64,000 nt of DNA from CAJQQK01 sp963696075 (GCA_963696075.1 CAVOJD010000008.1:62001-126000), one strand, 5' to 3'. Positions 16,185 to 26,135 are shown, counted from the stretch's first letter. The notes: a model not told the origin generated them from the letters alone. Numbers and translations are program-made.

Positions 16185-17249
16185 ATGGAAAAGAAAAAGA
16201 AAGTCGAGCTCCGCGATCTTTACAAGATCTTCGGCCCCGATCCCCAGTCGGTCCTCGATCAGGTTCGTGCCGGCGCCGACAAATCCGAGCTGCTTGAGCA
16301 GACCGGCCACGTCATCGGCTTGCGCGACATCAACGTCGACATGATGGACGGCGACATCACGGTCATCATGGGCCTCTCGGGCTCCGGCAAGTCGACCCTC
16401 ATCCGCCACCTCAACCGTTTGATCGAGCCGACCGCCGGCGAGATCCTCGTCGACGGCAACGACGTCATGAAATACACCGCCGAAGAGCTGCGCGACCTGC
16501 GCCAGACCCAGATGTCGATGGTCTTCCAGAAGTTCGCGCTTCTCCCTCACCGAACCGTGCTCCAGAACGCGGGCACGGCACTAAGGGTGCGGGGCGAAAA
16601 CGAAGCCGCCGCCGACAAGGAAGGCATGATCTGGCTCGACCGTGTCGGCCTCAACGGCTTCGAGAACCACTACCCCCACCAACTCTCCGGCGGCATGCAG
16701 CAACGCGTCGGCATCGCGCGCGCGTTGACGTCGAACTCACCCATCATGCTGATGGACGAAGCCTTTTCCGCCCTCGATCCGCTGATCCGGACCGACATGC
16801 AGGACCTGCTTCTCGAGTTGCAGAAGGACCTTCACAAGACAATCGTGTTCATCACCCACGACCTCGACGAAGCCTTGAAGCTCGCCGACCATCTCGTGAT
16901 CCTCAAGGACGGCTACATCGTCCAGCAGGGTGAACCGCAACACATCCTCTTGAACCCGAACGACCCCTACATCGAGGACTTCGTCAGCGACATCAACCGC
17001 GCCCGCGTGCTTCGCGTACGCTCCGTGATGAAGCCGATCGACGCGGCCTCCCCCGACTCCATGGGCGACATCGACTACAACGACACGCTGGAAGACGTGA
17101 TCGCCTGGTCTGGCGGTGACACGAACCACGTCTGCCGCGTCGTCAAGGACGGCCAACCAGTCGGCATTCTCGACATGAAGGATCTGGTCAGGGCCCTCGT
17201 GCCCCGCGTCGCCTCCGAAGGCGGAGTGCGCAGCAACGTAACAGCATAA
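16185..17249 (+). CDS. proV: Glycine betaine/proline ABC transporter ATP-binding protein
   Basis: A 354-aa ATPase. Walker A is GLSGSGKST at residues 63-71, the signature is LSGGMQQR at 168-174 and Walker B is IMLMDEAFSALDP at 187-199. The N-terminal KVELRDLYKIFGPDP segment typical of ProV precedes the domain. A C-terminal CBS-like region (VMKPIDAASPDSMGDIDYNDTLEDVIAW...GQPVGILDMKDLV) may sense ionic strength, as in OpuA-type systems. It begins 12 bases after proW and ends the operon. Confidence 0.93.
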   Translation: MEKKKKVELRDLYKIFGPDPQSVLDQVRAGADKSELLEQTGHVIGLRDINVDMMDGDITVIMGLSGSGKSTLIRHLNRLIEPTAGEILVDGNDVMKYTAEELRDLRQTQMSMVFQKFALLPHRTVLQNAGTALRVRGENEAAADKEGMIWLDRVGLNGFENHYPHQLSGGMQQRVGIARALTSNSPIMLMDEAFSALDPLIRTDMQDLLLELQKDLHKTIVFITHDLDEALKLADHLVILKDGYIVQQGEPQHILLNPNDPYIEDFVSDINRARVLRVRSVMKPIDAASPDSMGDIDYNDTLEDVIAWSGGDTNHVCRVVKDGQPVGILDMKDLVRALVPRVASEGGVRSNVTA

Positions 17250-17271
17250 CTCAGAGCCGACAGAAATGCGT

Positions 17272-17307
17272 TCCCGGACAGCGCGCCAGCGCTGAGCCGG
17301 GATCTTT
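17272..17307 (+). terminator. Terminator-like hairpin after the betaine transporter operon
   Basis: TCCCGG...CCGGGA enclosing CAGCGC/GCGCTG, followed by TCTTT, starts 22 bases after the proV stop. The T-run is short, so efficiency is uncertain. Confidence 0.55.
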
Positions 17308-17430
17308 CGCGGTCGTTTTGCCTCGGAAGAAAACAGCCATGTGTAATGACCCCGGATAAATGCTTCTCATTTTCCGGGAACACAGAAAGTGGCTCAAAAA
17401 GACCAACGTCGTGTCAGCCGGCCAATCTTC

Positions 17431-19122
17431 TCAGTTCCGCTTCTCCATGAGACGCCGCGCGATCACCTGCGCCTGGATCTCCGCCGCACCCTCGAAGATG
17501 TTCAGGATGCGCGCATCACACAGCACCCGGCTCACTGGATATTCCAGCGCGAACCCGTTGCCGCCATGGATCTGCAGCGCATTATCGCTGTTGGCCCACG
17601 CAACCCGCGCAGCCAGCAGCTTCGCCATCCCCGCTTCAAGATCACACCGCCGCCCCTGATCCTTCTCACGCGCCGAGAAATAGGTGAGCTGCCGCGCAAT
17701 CATGATCTCGACCGCCATCATCGCGATCTTGTTCGAAACCCGGGGGAACGCGTAAATCTTCTGCCCGAACTGCTCCCGCTCCAGCGCATAGGAAAGCGCC
17801 AGATCCATCGCCGACTGCGCGACACCGACCGCCCGCGCCGCCGTCTGGATTCGGGCTGCTTCGAACGTCGCCATCAGCTGCTTGAAGCCCTGCCCCTCTT
17901 CCCCGCCGAGAAGCTGCTCTTTCCCCACCTTGAAGCCGTCGAAGGAGATATCGAACTCCTTCATGCCGCGATAGCCGAGCACCTCGATCTCACCACCGCT
18001 CATGCCCTCCGCCGGGAAGGGGTCTTCATCCGTCCCGCGCGGCTTCTCAGCCAACAGCATGGAGAGTCCCTTGTAGCCCGGCTCATCCGGATTGGTGCGC
18101 ACCAACAGCGTCATCACGTCGGCGCGCACCGGATGCGTGATCCACGTCTTCTGCCCCGTCACCACATAGTGCTCACCCTCGAGCACCGCCCGCGTCTTGA
18201 GCGATGCGAGGTCGGATCCGGTATTGGGCTCCGTGAACACAGCCGTCGGCAGCAGTTCGCCGGATGCAATTTTCGGCAGATACTTTTCCTTCTGCTCCGC
18301 CGTGCCGTTCGCGAGGATCAACTCACCCGCAATCTCCGACCGCGTCCCAAGCGAGCCGACCCCGATATACCCGCGCGAAAGCTCCTCGGAGACAATACAC
18401 ATCGCCTCCTTGCCAAGCCCCATGCCGCCAAACTCTTCCGGAAACGAGACGCCGAAGACACCGAGTTCGGCAAGCTTCGCGATGGTGTCCATCGGAATGT
18501 AATCGTTCTTGAGATGCCATTCATGCGCATGCGGCCGCACCTCGGCCTCGCTGAACCGGCGCATCTCTTCATGCATTGCCGCATGGATTTCATCGAGCCC
18601 GCTATCGCCGAAGGTCGTTGCCCCCGCCTGCGTCGCAATCTGCTCCGCCAGCGCCGCCTTGGCCGCCGCCAGCGGCCACCCATCGACGACGTCGAAGAGC
18701 GCATCTTCGTACTCACGGATCTCGCCGCGTGACAGGCCGAGGTCTCCGAGCCGAACGATTTCGTTCTGGCTCATCGCAATCCCGCCAGCAATCTGCTGGC
18801 CGTATTCATGCGCCCCGATCTGAAGGATGAGCCGCTCCGTATCGCCGAACCGCCCTTCGCCATCGATCCGGTCCGCCCAGGCCGCAAGCTGGCGCAAGGC
18901 TTCGACATAGGTCGCAAGCCAGGCGAGCCCATGACTCGCATGCTGATGGGCATCCCGGTTCGCGCCACCGGCCACAATCTCCGACACCCGCCCGCTGGCG
19001 CTCAAAAGCACCTGCTCACCGGCCGCAACGATCTGCTTGGCGCCGGCAATGACCTGACCGCCGCTCGGCAAATCCACGTCCGAAGGACCGGTTAATGGGC
19101 GTGTATCGAGTGCAGCACTCAT
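17431..19122 (-). CDS. mcd: Acyl-CoA dehydrogenase with N-terminal extension, probable (2S)-methylsuccinyl-CoA dehydrogenase
   Basis: A 563-aa flavoprotein, longer than ordinary acyl-CoA dehydrogenases (~380-400 aa) because of a ~165-residue helical N-terminal domain, as in methylsuccinyl-CoA dehydrogenase of the ethylmalonyl-CoA pathway. The catalytic core includes GVFGVSFPEEFGGMGLGKEAM, TAVFTEPNTGSDLASLKTRA, VTGQKTWITHP and QIHGGNGFALEYPVSRVLCDARI. Mcd oxidises methylsuccinyl-CoA to mesaconyl-CoA in the cytoplasm, passing electrons to ETF. The assignment to Mcd rests on the extension and on ccr and ecm lying within 10 kb. The start is the ATG at 19122. Confidence 0.85.
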   Translation of the reverse strand: MSAALDTRPLTGPSDVDLPSGGQVIAGAKQIVAAGEQVLLSASGRVSEIVAGGANRDAHQHASHGLAWLATYVEALRQLAAWADRIDGEGRFGDTERLILQIGAHEYGQQIAGGIAMSQNEIVRLGDLGLSRGEIREYEDALFDVVDGWPLAAAKAALAEQIATQAGATTFGDSGLDEIHAAMHEEMRRFSEAEVRPHAHEWHLKNDYIPMDTIAKLAELGVFGVSFPEEFGGMGLGKEAMCIVSEELSRGYIGVGSLGTRSEIAGELILANGTAEQKEKYLPKIASGELLPTAVFTEPNTGSDLASLKTRAVLEGEHYVVTGQKTWITHPVRADVMTLLVRTNPDEPGYKGLSMLLAEKPRGTDEDPFPAEGMSGGEIEVLGYRGMKEFDISFDGFKVGKEQLLGGEEGQGFKQLMATFEAARIQTAARAVGVAQSAMDLALSYALEREQFGQKIYAFPRVSNKIAMMAVEIMIARQLTYFSAREKDQGRRCDLEAGMAKLLAARVAWANSDNALQIHGGNGFALEYPVSRVLCDARILNIFEGAAEIQAQVIARRLMEKRN

Positions 19123-19277
19123 GGCAGGCTCCTGGTATCGTCTTGGCTCATTGTGCGCTGCAGAATAACGGCTGTATGAATCAGCGCAACGAACAGATCG
19201 CCCCAGGCGCGATCACACGCCCAACGACAGGCCCCGGCCCCTTGCCCAGGCCCATTCTGGCGGGCGCAATGCGGCGA

Positions 19278-22200
19278 TCAGTCCCCCGTCAGCGCCTTCA
19301 AAAAGCGCGACCCCAGCCCCCGCTTCTTCAGCGTCCCGCTACCCGCCTGATCCGGGCGCGCGTCGGCACCCACGTCGGACTGATCGTTCGCGATCCGCTC
19401 CGGCACGACTGAGGATTCAGGCGTCGCCTGCCCCTTCGCGCGGATAATCGTCACGGATGCTTCCTCGACCTCATCACGATAACCCGCATAGTCGTCTTCC
19501 GCCTCGTCATCACGCTGCAACATGCGCCGAGCGAGAAACTCCGGCGAAAAGCCCAGGCGCTGCCGCGTTCCACTCTCCGGAAAATCCGGATCGCCCCCTT
19601 CCGTCGGCTCGTCGGAATGCTCCCCGTGTCGAGCAGTCTCGCCCGATTGTTCATCATGTCCACTCTGCGTCCGCTCGGCACGTCGCGACACGATCCGAAC
19701 GGATGCTTCCTCGCCAAGTGGCGCAAATCCCTGCGCCGCCGCCTCATCCCCGGCCGGGCCCTGATCCACGATCTCCTCGTCCCACGACGCCGCGTCCTCA
19801 GCACCACGGGCATCGAACGCGGCTGACCGACCCGCCTCGAACTTTGGCGTGACACCCACCGGCTCGGCGTCCCGTGCCGGCGAGCGGCGAATGACAAGCG
19901 CCTCGGCGTCGGCAACATCGTCATCCGGACGGACGCTCGCGACTTGCCCGTCATCAACCCATTCACCATCCGGCGCAGCAAATTCGTCAGCGCCAGCCGC
20001 ATCAAAGGCATCATTCGCGAACGCGGCCACATCATCCCGCGCACGGTCATCAACGTCCGGCCAACGCGTCGCCTCACGCCCCTCGGCCACCACCGCAGGC
20101 TCGGCTTCGACGGCGTCCGGCAATGTCGGCTGCACGTCACGACTTTCAATCGCCGGCTCGTCCACCGGCAATCGACGGCGTCCCCCGTCGGGCCGATGGG
20201 TCAGCTGCTCCACAAGATCATCAGCAAACAGCGACGCAGGCGGACGCGCCCCCGGCAGCCGATCGCGCGTCTCACCCGAGGCCGGCTCGGCTGCCGGCGG
20301 CGCGTCCTTGATCTCGTCCTGCTGATCCGCCGGCTCGGTCTCTCGAACCGGTTCCGACACGGCGTCCGGCACGACCTCCGGGAGAGGCGGGGCCTCCGCC
20401 GCGACGGGGGCCTCCGACTTTTTGGCCGGAACAAACGGCACCACCACTGGCGCAGCAACCGCCACCTCCGGCGTCGCTGTATCGACCGGTCGGGCAACCT
20501 CGCGCGGGCTCACCTCACCCGTGACCTCACTGGACGGCGCGTCCCGCGGCTCTGGTTGCAGCGTCGCAGCCAACGCGCCAGCAGTCTCGGCCGCCGCAAC
20601 CTCGTCCGCCGATACCTCACTTGCCGAAGCCGCCGCGACGGCCTCGGCAGCGGCCGGTTGCGCAGCCGTCACATCCGCCGGCGCTACTCTTTCATCCGCC
20701 GGCACAACCGACGCTTTTCCGATCTGGCCGTATGCCGCGAGCGTGGCATCCCCGAACCGCGCGGCAAAAGCCGTCTTGGGCTCTCGTCGCGCCACCAGCG
20801 GCGCCGGCCGCGCGACCACTTCGGGCACGCTCCCCTGGACCAGCCTCAGCGCATATGCGGTCCACCGTCCGTTGGCCAGAAGCGCTGCCTGTTCGATCCA
20901 CTGATCGCCGGAAATCCGCGCCTCATCACCGAGGATCGCCTGAAACCATTCCACGTCCGCCGCGCGCCACGCCGCGATCTCATTGAGCGAGCGCACACCA
21001 CTCGCGCGCAGCCGTTCGGCCATCTCGTCCGAGAGACCATCGATATAGGTAAACCGCCGCACCGACGGTGCCGGCAATCGCTGCGCCTTTCGCCCGACTT
21101 TATGCTTGCGCAAGGCGCGGGCAGGCTGCTCCGGCTTTGCAGGCTCACGCACCGGCTCCAGCACCGGCGACGGCGTGTCATCGGCTTCAACCCGTCCGTT
21201 CGCCGTCTGAGCCTTTGCGGCCCCCGCCGCGCAAGCCTCACCCGGCCGCGCATCAACGGCAGGTTTGGGCTCCGTCGGAACGCCAGCCTTATCAGCGCTC
21301 CGGCCAGCCCCATCCCCATCAACCGGCTGCGCGTGCGAACGCCCCGCCAGCCGCGCGATCGGCATCGCCAGCGTTACCGGCACCACCCCGGCAACGGCTG
21401 ATGCTGCAGGTTGCTGCTTCTGCGTGACGACTGACGTCGCGGATTGCACCGGCGCACTGGCCACTGACTCATTGACAGCCGGCGCCACGACCACCGGCGT
21501 CTCGGCTTTGCCATCACCCCCGCGATCATCCGGCTGAACAGCAGCGACACGAGACGTGACATCGGCCACGGGTGCGCCCCGCGCAATCTCCGGCAGCGTG
21601 CCGCCAGCCTTCAGGATGAGCGCTGCGGCCTGCTCGATCCATCCTTCACGCCAGATCCGCTGATCGAGCTCCATGTCCCGCGCAACCCGGCGCACCTCGT
21701 CGCCATTCCACGCGGCAATCTGCGCGAATGAGGAAATACCGGCATCAGTGAGCCGGGCAGCCAAGGCCCGATTGATCGACCGTATCCGCGTCAGATCATC
21801 CGCTGACGCAGCACGGTCCTCAACGGCCGAAGGCTGAACGCGCGGGGGCAATTCGTCGGATGGCGCAGCCCCTTGATCGGCAGCTTCTTGCGAAATCTCA
21901 GCCTCGTCCGACCCCCGCTCGGGCGCCGCGGTAACCGCTGGAGGCTCGACAAGGATCTGCGCCGGCGCATCATTTCCCTCAGGCGATGCCGCGCGCACGA
22001 CCGGTTTGATCTTGACCCGAGTGCGAAACGCCGGCCCAGGGCTTGAAACTGGATCATTTTCCCGGCCGTTCGTATCCGACGTCACCGGCGCGCTTGCCCG
22101 GCTGGCAGATCCCAGCGATCCCGCTGGTCCAGCCTCCAAGGCCCGCAACGCCTTCGACGCCGCGCTCGCATCAGCCTGGACGCGACTGCCCTCGCGCCGC

Positions 22201-22436
22201 TCGTCCAGCTTGGCGAGGCCATCCAGAACATCCTGATAGGCACGAAATATGAGGCTCTCGCGCAATGCGCTGGCCTGCACCCGGTTCAATCCGGGAAACT
22301 GCCACACGCCATCAACCCGCTCAGGCAGCTCACCCGCCGCACGCATCATCCGCCACTGCGGATGCTGGCTCAGCAGTTTTTCAAGCCGCAGGCGTTCGCG
22401 CTCAAGGGTTTTGCGACGGCCAGCCAAATCTTCCAT
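19278..22436 (-). CDS. Large disordered protein with two NuoE/L21-type helix-hairpin-helix domains
   Basis: A 1052-aa cytoplasmic protein, mostly Ala/Pro/Glu/Val-rich and probably disordered. The N-terminal ~80 residues are a basic helical segment (EDLAGRRKTLERERLRLEKLL). Two similar folded modules stand out. One is LTRIRSINRALAARLTDAGISSFAQIAAWNGDEVRRVARDM...WIEQAAALI near residues 215-270. The other is FTYIDGLSDEMAERLRASGVRSLNEIAAWRAADVEWFQAIL...WIEQAALLA near residues 465-525. This helix-hairpin-helix module is known fused to NADH dehydrogenase subunit E and ribosomal L21 in alphaproteobacteria. The C-terminal half is highly acidic with an FLARRMLQRDDEAEDDYAGYRDEVEEASVTI motif. Function unknown; the domains suggest nucleic-acid or protein binding. 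Confidence 0.8.
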   Translation of the reverse strand: MEDLAGRRKTLERERLRLEKLLSQHPQWRMMRAAGELPERVDGVWQFPGLNRVQASALRESLIFRAYQDVLDGLAKLDERREGSRVQADASAASKALRALEAGPAGSLGSASRASAPVTSDTNGRENDPVSSPGPAFRTRVKIKPVVRAASPEGNDAPAQILVEPPAVTAAPERGSDEAEISQEAADQGAAPSDELPPRVQPSAVEDRAASADDLTRIRSINRALAARLTDAGISSFAQIAAWNGDEVRRVARDMELDQRIWREGWIEQAAALILKAGGTLPEIARGAPVADVTSRVAAVQPDDRGGDGKAETPVVVAPAVNESVASAPVQSATSVVTQKQQPAASAVAGVVPVTLAMPIARLAGRSHAQPVDGDGAGRSADKAGVPTEPKPAVDARPGEACAAGAAKAQTANGRVEADDTPSPVLEPVREPAKPEQPARALRKHKVGRKAQRLPAPSVRRFTYIDGLSDEMAERLRASGVRSLNEIAAWRAADVEWFQAILGDEARISGDQWIEQAALLANGRWTAYALRLVQGSVPEVVARPAPLVARREPKTAFAARFGDATLAAYGQIGKASVVPADERVAPADVTAAQPAAAEAVAAASASEVSADEVAAAETAGALAATLQPEPRDAPSSEVTGEVSPREVARPVDTATPEVAVAAPVVVPFVPAKKSEAPVAAEAPPLPEVVPDAVSEPVRETEPADQQDEIKDAPPAAEPASGETRDRLPGARPPASLFADDLVEQLTHRPDGGRRRLPVDEPAIESRDVQPTLPDAVEAEPAVVAEGREATRWPDVDDRARDDVAAFANDAFDAAGADEFAAPDGEWVDDGQVASVRPDDDVADAEALVIRRSPARDAEPVGVTPKFEAGRSAAFDARGAEDAASWDEEIVDQGPAGDEAAAQGFAPLGEEASVRIVSRRAERTQSGHDEQSGETARHGEHSDEPTEGGDPDFPESGTRQRLGFSPEFLARRMLQRDDEAEDDYAGYRDEVEEASVTIIRAKGQATPESSVVPERIANDQSDVGADARPDQAGSGTLKKRGLGSRFLKALTGD

Positions 22437-22974
22437 GGTTCATGTCGTAAAACAGACCTTCATCCCAAAAGCTTAACATGATTTGCCCGTCTCGTGGCCC
22501 CGTATCTGCCAACCCGGCGTCGTGCCCGTTGCCGCATGCCGCACCAGCCGACGCCGCCCATCGCCGTTCCCTCGTCGAACCATGCCGCGGGCACACAGAA
22601 ACAAACAACAGTGCACACCGTACCCCAGGCGGAAACGCGAACGCCTCTCCCCAAACGCACCGCGGCTCATGGAGCCCGGCGCCCTATTGACAAATATATC
22701 TCATAGTGACTTTCTCAACACGCAACCGCGGATTCGGACCGTTCTAGGGACGCAAGCCAACAGGTCGGCGCCTGAACCTGCTAGTCCCGGAGCGCTCGAG
22801 TTCGGTAGCCGAGCAAAACCCCGCGAACGTCAAATCCATTTCGGCGCGCAGGTACAAGCGTCATCAAGGCGCCGCGTCGCAGGTCCAGTTGTCGAACGCT
22901 GCGCCAACTGCGCTGCAGCCGACCCGCAACCCGATCGGATCTGCCCCAAGCGCGCGCCGACGAGGCCGGAGTTC
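22437..22974. other. Intergenic region between divergent genes
   Basis: No gene is seen. A frame stays open to the right into the yihY-like gene, but its translation is Arg/Pro/Cys-rich and unlike a protein start. A lone TTGACA at 22687-22692 with no convincing -10 sits in a locally AT-rich patch (22685-22720) and may belong to the promoter of the rightward gene. Confidence 0.5.
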
Positions 22975-23838
22975 ATGAAACAGAGCTGGTCAATCCTTGC
23001 CGCCGTCTACCGGCTCTACGAGCACAGCCAATTCTCGATGGCGGGTGCTGTGGCGTTCTCGTTCGTCGTCTCCATCTTCCCGTTCTGCATTCTCCTTGGT
23101 GCCCTCGCCGGTATTTTTGGCGGCCGCGAGCTTGCCGACCTGACCGTGCATCAGCTCTTCGAAGTCCTGCCCCGCAGCGTCGCTGAAGGTCTCGCGCCGC
23201 AGATCGAAGAGATCATGACCAACAGCCGCATCGACCTGATGACACTCGGCGGCGCCATCACCCTGTTCTTCGCCACCAGCGCGATCGAAACCCTGCGCGC
23301 CGCTTTGAACTTCGCCTACCGCGTCCACGAAAAGCGGCCGTACATCGTGTGCCTGCTTCTCTCGATGGTCCACGTCTTCATCACCGCCATCGTCCTTCTG
23401 GTGCTATCCTGGACCCTGGTCGTCGCACCGACATTGGCAGCCCAATTCGAATCCCAACTCCTCGACGACTTCATGCAGTCGACCTGGGTCAGAAACGGCC
23501 TCCTCTACATAATCGTTGCCGTCATCATCGCCGGCCAGCTGTTCGCAGCCCACCTCTACCTCGCTGCCGGCAAGCGCACCGTTTCCGAGGTTTGGCCCGG
23601 CATTCTTCTCACCATCGTCTTGTGGATGGCCGCCGCCTCGGCCTACTCGATCTACCTTGGCTATTCGAACTATACGCGCTTCTACGCCGGCCTCTCCCAG
23701 CTCATGATCGCGCTGATCTTCTTCCAGCTCACCGCCGTCGTGATCATCCTGGGCGCCGAGCTGAACCGCGGCCTGATCGAGTTCAAGAAGTTTCGCGAGC
23801 AGCGAAAGTCCGGCACCCGCGACGAAAGCCACGCCTGA
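22975..23838 (+). CDS. YihY/BrkB family inner-membrane protein
   Basis: A 287-aa protein with about six membrane segments. It has the family's HSQFSMAGAVAFSFVVSIFPF opening, a central FFATSAIETLRAALNFAYRVHEKRP motif and a C-terminal GLSQLMIALIFFQLTAVVIILGAELNRGLIEF, all typical of the YihY group (once misnamed ribonuclease BN). The ATG at 22975 has CGGAG just upstream. The role is unknown in general. A short polar C-terminal tail is cytoplasmic. Confidence 0.88.
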   Translation: MKQSWSILAAVYRLYEHSQFSMAGAVAFSFVVSIFPFCILLGALAGIFGGRELADLTVHQLFEVLPRSVAEGLAPQIEEIMTNSRIDLMTLGGAITLFFATSAIETLRAALNFAYRVHEKRPYIVCLLLSMVHVFITAIVLLVLSWTLVVAPTLAAQFESQLLDDFMQSTWVRNGLLYIIVAVIIAGQLFAAHLYLAAGKRTVSEVWPGILLTIVLWMAAASAYSIYLGYSNYTRFYAGLSQLMIALIFFQLTAVVIILGAELNRGLIEFKKFREQRKSGTRDESHA

Positions 23839-24007
23839 GCAAGCCCCAACCGGTCAGGCCAATATCTCCGCCGCCATAGCCGACACACATTGGTGTGCGC
23901 TAGACTTTGCCGTATCGGCATCCGCCCGCTTCCTGGCGGCAGTCACCGAGACCGCGCCGAGACAGACAAGTGACGCCCTGCTCTCCCAAGTGCTCCCGCC
24001 AAGGTCG

Positions 24008-24739
24008 ATGATGATTGCCAAGAAGTTCCAGTACACCGCACTTGCAACGATACTGACCGCCTATGTCATGGCGCTCGCAGCACCCCTCGCGCCCCCCGCC
24101 GCGGCCGCTGATGCAATGCAGACGGTGACCGTTGGCGCAGACCGCATCGCCCTGCCCGCCCCCGCCAACGCCTGTTTCCTTGAACCAGCCCAAGAGCGCG
24201 ACGGCGCGCTGTTCACAGCCATTCAGCGCTCGATCGGCCCCGCCAACGATCTCGTCGCCGTCTTTGCCGATTGCGCCGAACGTGCTGCCTGGCGCCAGGG
24301 CCAGGCGCTACTCCAGCATCACGGTCAGTTCCAGACCATGGTCAAATTGAAGGACAAGCGCCTTGCAATGCCCCGCGCAGCATTCACAAAACAGGTCTGC
24401 GCGCACGAGAGCGCGGCCACCCCGCCGCAACACCGCACCCCGCTCCTCGATCAAGGCCTGCTTGACGAAACCACCCGCCAACTTGGCATCAACCAGCAGC
24501 AATTCCTTGGCGTCGTCTCAGTCGACGCCGAAGCCTGCTTCACCGGCCTGATCCAGAAAATCCGCACCGGCAACGACGCCGCCCGGCCGGAATTCGCAAT
24601 CACGGCGACAACCCTCGCGCGGGGAAAGGTCGTCTACGTCTATCTCTATGCGCCCGCGACCGGCATCGACGGCTTCAAGGCGCTCCTCGCCAAGACCAAA
24701 AGCCTTGTCAGCGCTCTCTTGAAGGCCAACGGCGGCTAG
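24008..24739 (+). CDS. Hypothetical secreted/periplasmic protein
   Basis: A 243-aa protein with a clear signal peptide (MMIAKKFQYTALATILTAYVMALAAPLAPPAAAADA). The start could be either of two adjacent ATGs at 24008/24011. The mature part carries four Cys residues (ANACF, FADCA, KQVCA, AEACF), consistent with two disulfides. It begins with MQTVTVGADRIALPAPANACFLEP, a pattern I associate with uncharacterised alphaproteobacterial periplasmic proteins. No catalytic motif is seen. It converges on ccr. Confidence 0.65.
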   Translation: MMIAKKFQYTALATILTAYVMALAAPLAPPAAAADAMQTVTVGADRIALPAPANACFLEPAQERDGALFTAIQRSIGPANDLVAVFADCAERAAWRQGQALLQHHGQFQTMVKLKDKRLAMPRAAFTKQVCAHESAATPPQHRTPLLDQGLLDETTRQLGINQQQFLGVVSVDAEACFTGLIQKIRTGNDAARPEFAITATTLARGKVVYVYLYAPATGIDGFKALLAKTKSLVSALLKANGG

Positions 24740-24749
24740 GAGCGGCTCA

Positions 24750-24784
24750 GGGCGCCGCGGCAGGCAACCTGCCCAGCCGCGCCC
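24750..24784. terminator. Hairpin between convergent genes
   Basis: A long GC-rich stem (GGGCGC-GCGGCAGG with CCTGCC-GCCGCGCCC around a CAA loop, small bulges) lies between the convergent secreted-protein gene and ccr. There is no T-tract on either side, so it may block readthrough only partly. Confidence 0.45.
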
Positions 24785-24809
24785 AGAGCCGCACCTTGCC
24801 GCTCTGCCC

Positions 24810-26135
24810 TTAGCCGAACTTCGCCTGACTTGCCTCGATCACGTCTTCGAACGTGCGAAGCCCCGTCTGCGGCGAACTCACCAGAACGGCCATGTTGCCG
24901 GGACGGTGCTCATTGTTCCACATCCGCATGTGCGCCTTCGGGATCTGGTTCCAGGTGAACACTTCCGACATGCAGGGATCGATCCGCCGGTCGACGACCA
25001 GCTTGTTGGCCTGCGTTGCCTGCATAAGGTTCGCGAAGTGGGAGCCCTGAACACGCTTTTGGTGCATCCACAGATAACGCGCATCCATCGTCAGATTATA
25101 GCCCGTCGTCCCGGCGCAGATCACAACCATGCCGCCACGCTTCACAACCTGCACGGAAACCGGGAACGTCGCCTCACCGGGATGTTCGAACACGATATCC
25201 GGGTTCACCCCCTTGCCCGTGATGTCCCAGATCGCCTTGCCGAACTTGCGCATCTCCTTCATCCACTCACCGTATTCCGGCGAATTGACCTCCGGCAGCT
25301 GCCCCCAGCAATTGAAATTCTTCCGGTTGATCACGCCCTTGGCGCCCAGTTGGCGCACAAAATCCGCCTTGTCGTCCTCGGAGATGACCGCGATCGCATT
25401 GGCCCCGGCCGTCGCGCAGAGTTGCACCGCAAACGATCCCAGCCCGCCGGATGCCCCCCAAACGAGGACGTTCTGCGCCGGCTTCAGTGTGTGCGGCCGG
25501 TGTCCGAACAGCATCCGGTAAGCCGTCGCCAGCGTCAGCGTATAACAAGCACTCTCTTCCCACGTAAGATGCTGCGGCCGCTCCATGAGCTGGCGATCCT
25601 GCACCCGGCAGAATTGCGAGAACGACCCATCCGGCGTCTCGTAGCCCCAGATCCGCTGCGACGTCGAAAACATCGGATCGCCGCCGTTGCACTCTTCGTC
25701 ATCGCCGTCGTCCTGGTTGCAGTGGACGACAACTTCGTCTCCGACTTTCCACCGCTTCACCTTGGAGCCGACCGCCCACACAATCCCCGACGCATCGGAG
25801 CCCGCGACATGAAACGGGTTCTTGTGCACATCGTTGATCGGCGAGATTGGCGTGCCGAGTGAGGCCCAAACACCGTTGTAGTTGACGCCCGCGGCCATCA
25901 CGAAAACCAGAACGTCGTGGCTGTCGAGCTCCCACGTGGGCAGCACTTCGACTTCCATCGCGGTCTCCGGCGGACCGTGCCGGTCGGCGCGGATGGCCCA
26001 CGCATACATCTCCTTGGGCACGTGGCCCAGCGGCGGTATCTCGCCGATTTCGTAGAGGTTCTTCACCGCGGTGCCACCGCGCGCGCCGCCTTGCGTCTGC
26101 TGAGCGGATGACTGGACTTGAGTGTTATCGACCAA
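24810..26135 (-). CDS. ccr: Crotonyl-CoA carboxylase/reductase
   Basis: A 441-aa MDR-superfamily enzyme that reductively carboxylates crotonyl-CoA to ethylmalonyl-CoA with NADPH, the defining step of the ethylmalonyl-CoA pathway. Features are LYEIGEIPPLGHVPKEMYAWAIR at the N-terminus, VMAAGVNYNGVWASLG, the DEECNGGDPMFSTSQRIWGYETPDGSFSQF insertion, the nucleotide-binding VLVWGASGGLGSFAVQL, and the C-terminal GTTGYNLTMDARYLWMHQKRVQGSHFANL, all characteristic of Ccr rather than ordinary enoyl reductases. The start is a TTG at 26135 with GGGAGAG five bases upstream. It diverges from the ecm-side genes; shared control from the intergenic region is likely. Confidence 0.96.
   Translation of the reverse strand: MVDNTQVQSSAQQTQGGARGGTAVKNLYEIGEIPPLGHVPKEMYAWAIRADRHGPPETAMEVEVLPTWELDSHDVLVFVMAAGVNYNGVWASLGTPISPINDVHKNPFHVAGSDASGIVWAVGSKVKRWKVGDEVVVHCNQDDGDDEECNGGDPMFSTSQRIWGYETPDGSFSQFCRVQDRQLMERPQHLTWEESACYTLTLATAYRMLFGHRPHTLKPAQNVLVWGASGGLGSFAVQLCATAGANAIAVISEDDKADFVRQLGAKGVINRKNFNCWGQLPEVNSPEYGEWMKEMRKFGKAIWDITGKGVNPDIVFEHPGEATFPVSVQVVKRGGMVVICAGTTGYNLTMDARYLWMHQKRVQGSHFANLMQATQANKLVVDRRIDPCMSEVFTWNQIPKAHMRMWNNEHRPGNMAVLVSSPQTGLRTFEDVIEASQAKFG

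Noticed and set aside
17250..17430. Extra gene between proV and mcd
   Set aside because: Only a terminator hairpin and short shadows are visible.
19944..21401. Long open frame opposite the 1052-aa gene
   Set aside because: Its translation is Arg/His/Leu-rich without domain or start site; it mirrors the Ala/Pro/Glu-rich codons of the real gene.
22483..22974. N-terminal extension of the YihY-like protein
   Set aside because: Arg/Pro/Cys-rich, unlike family N-termini; the ATG at 22975 has a ribosome site and begins the conserved region.
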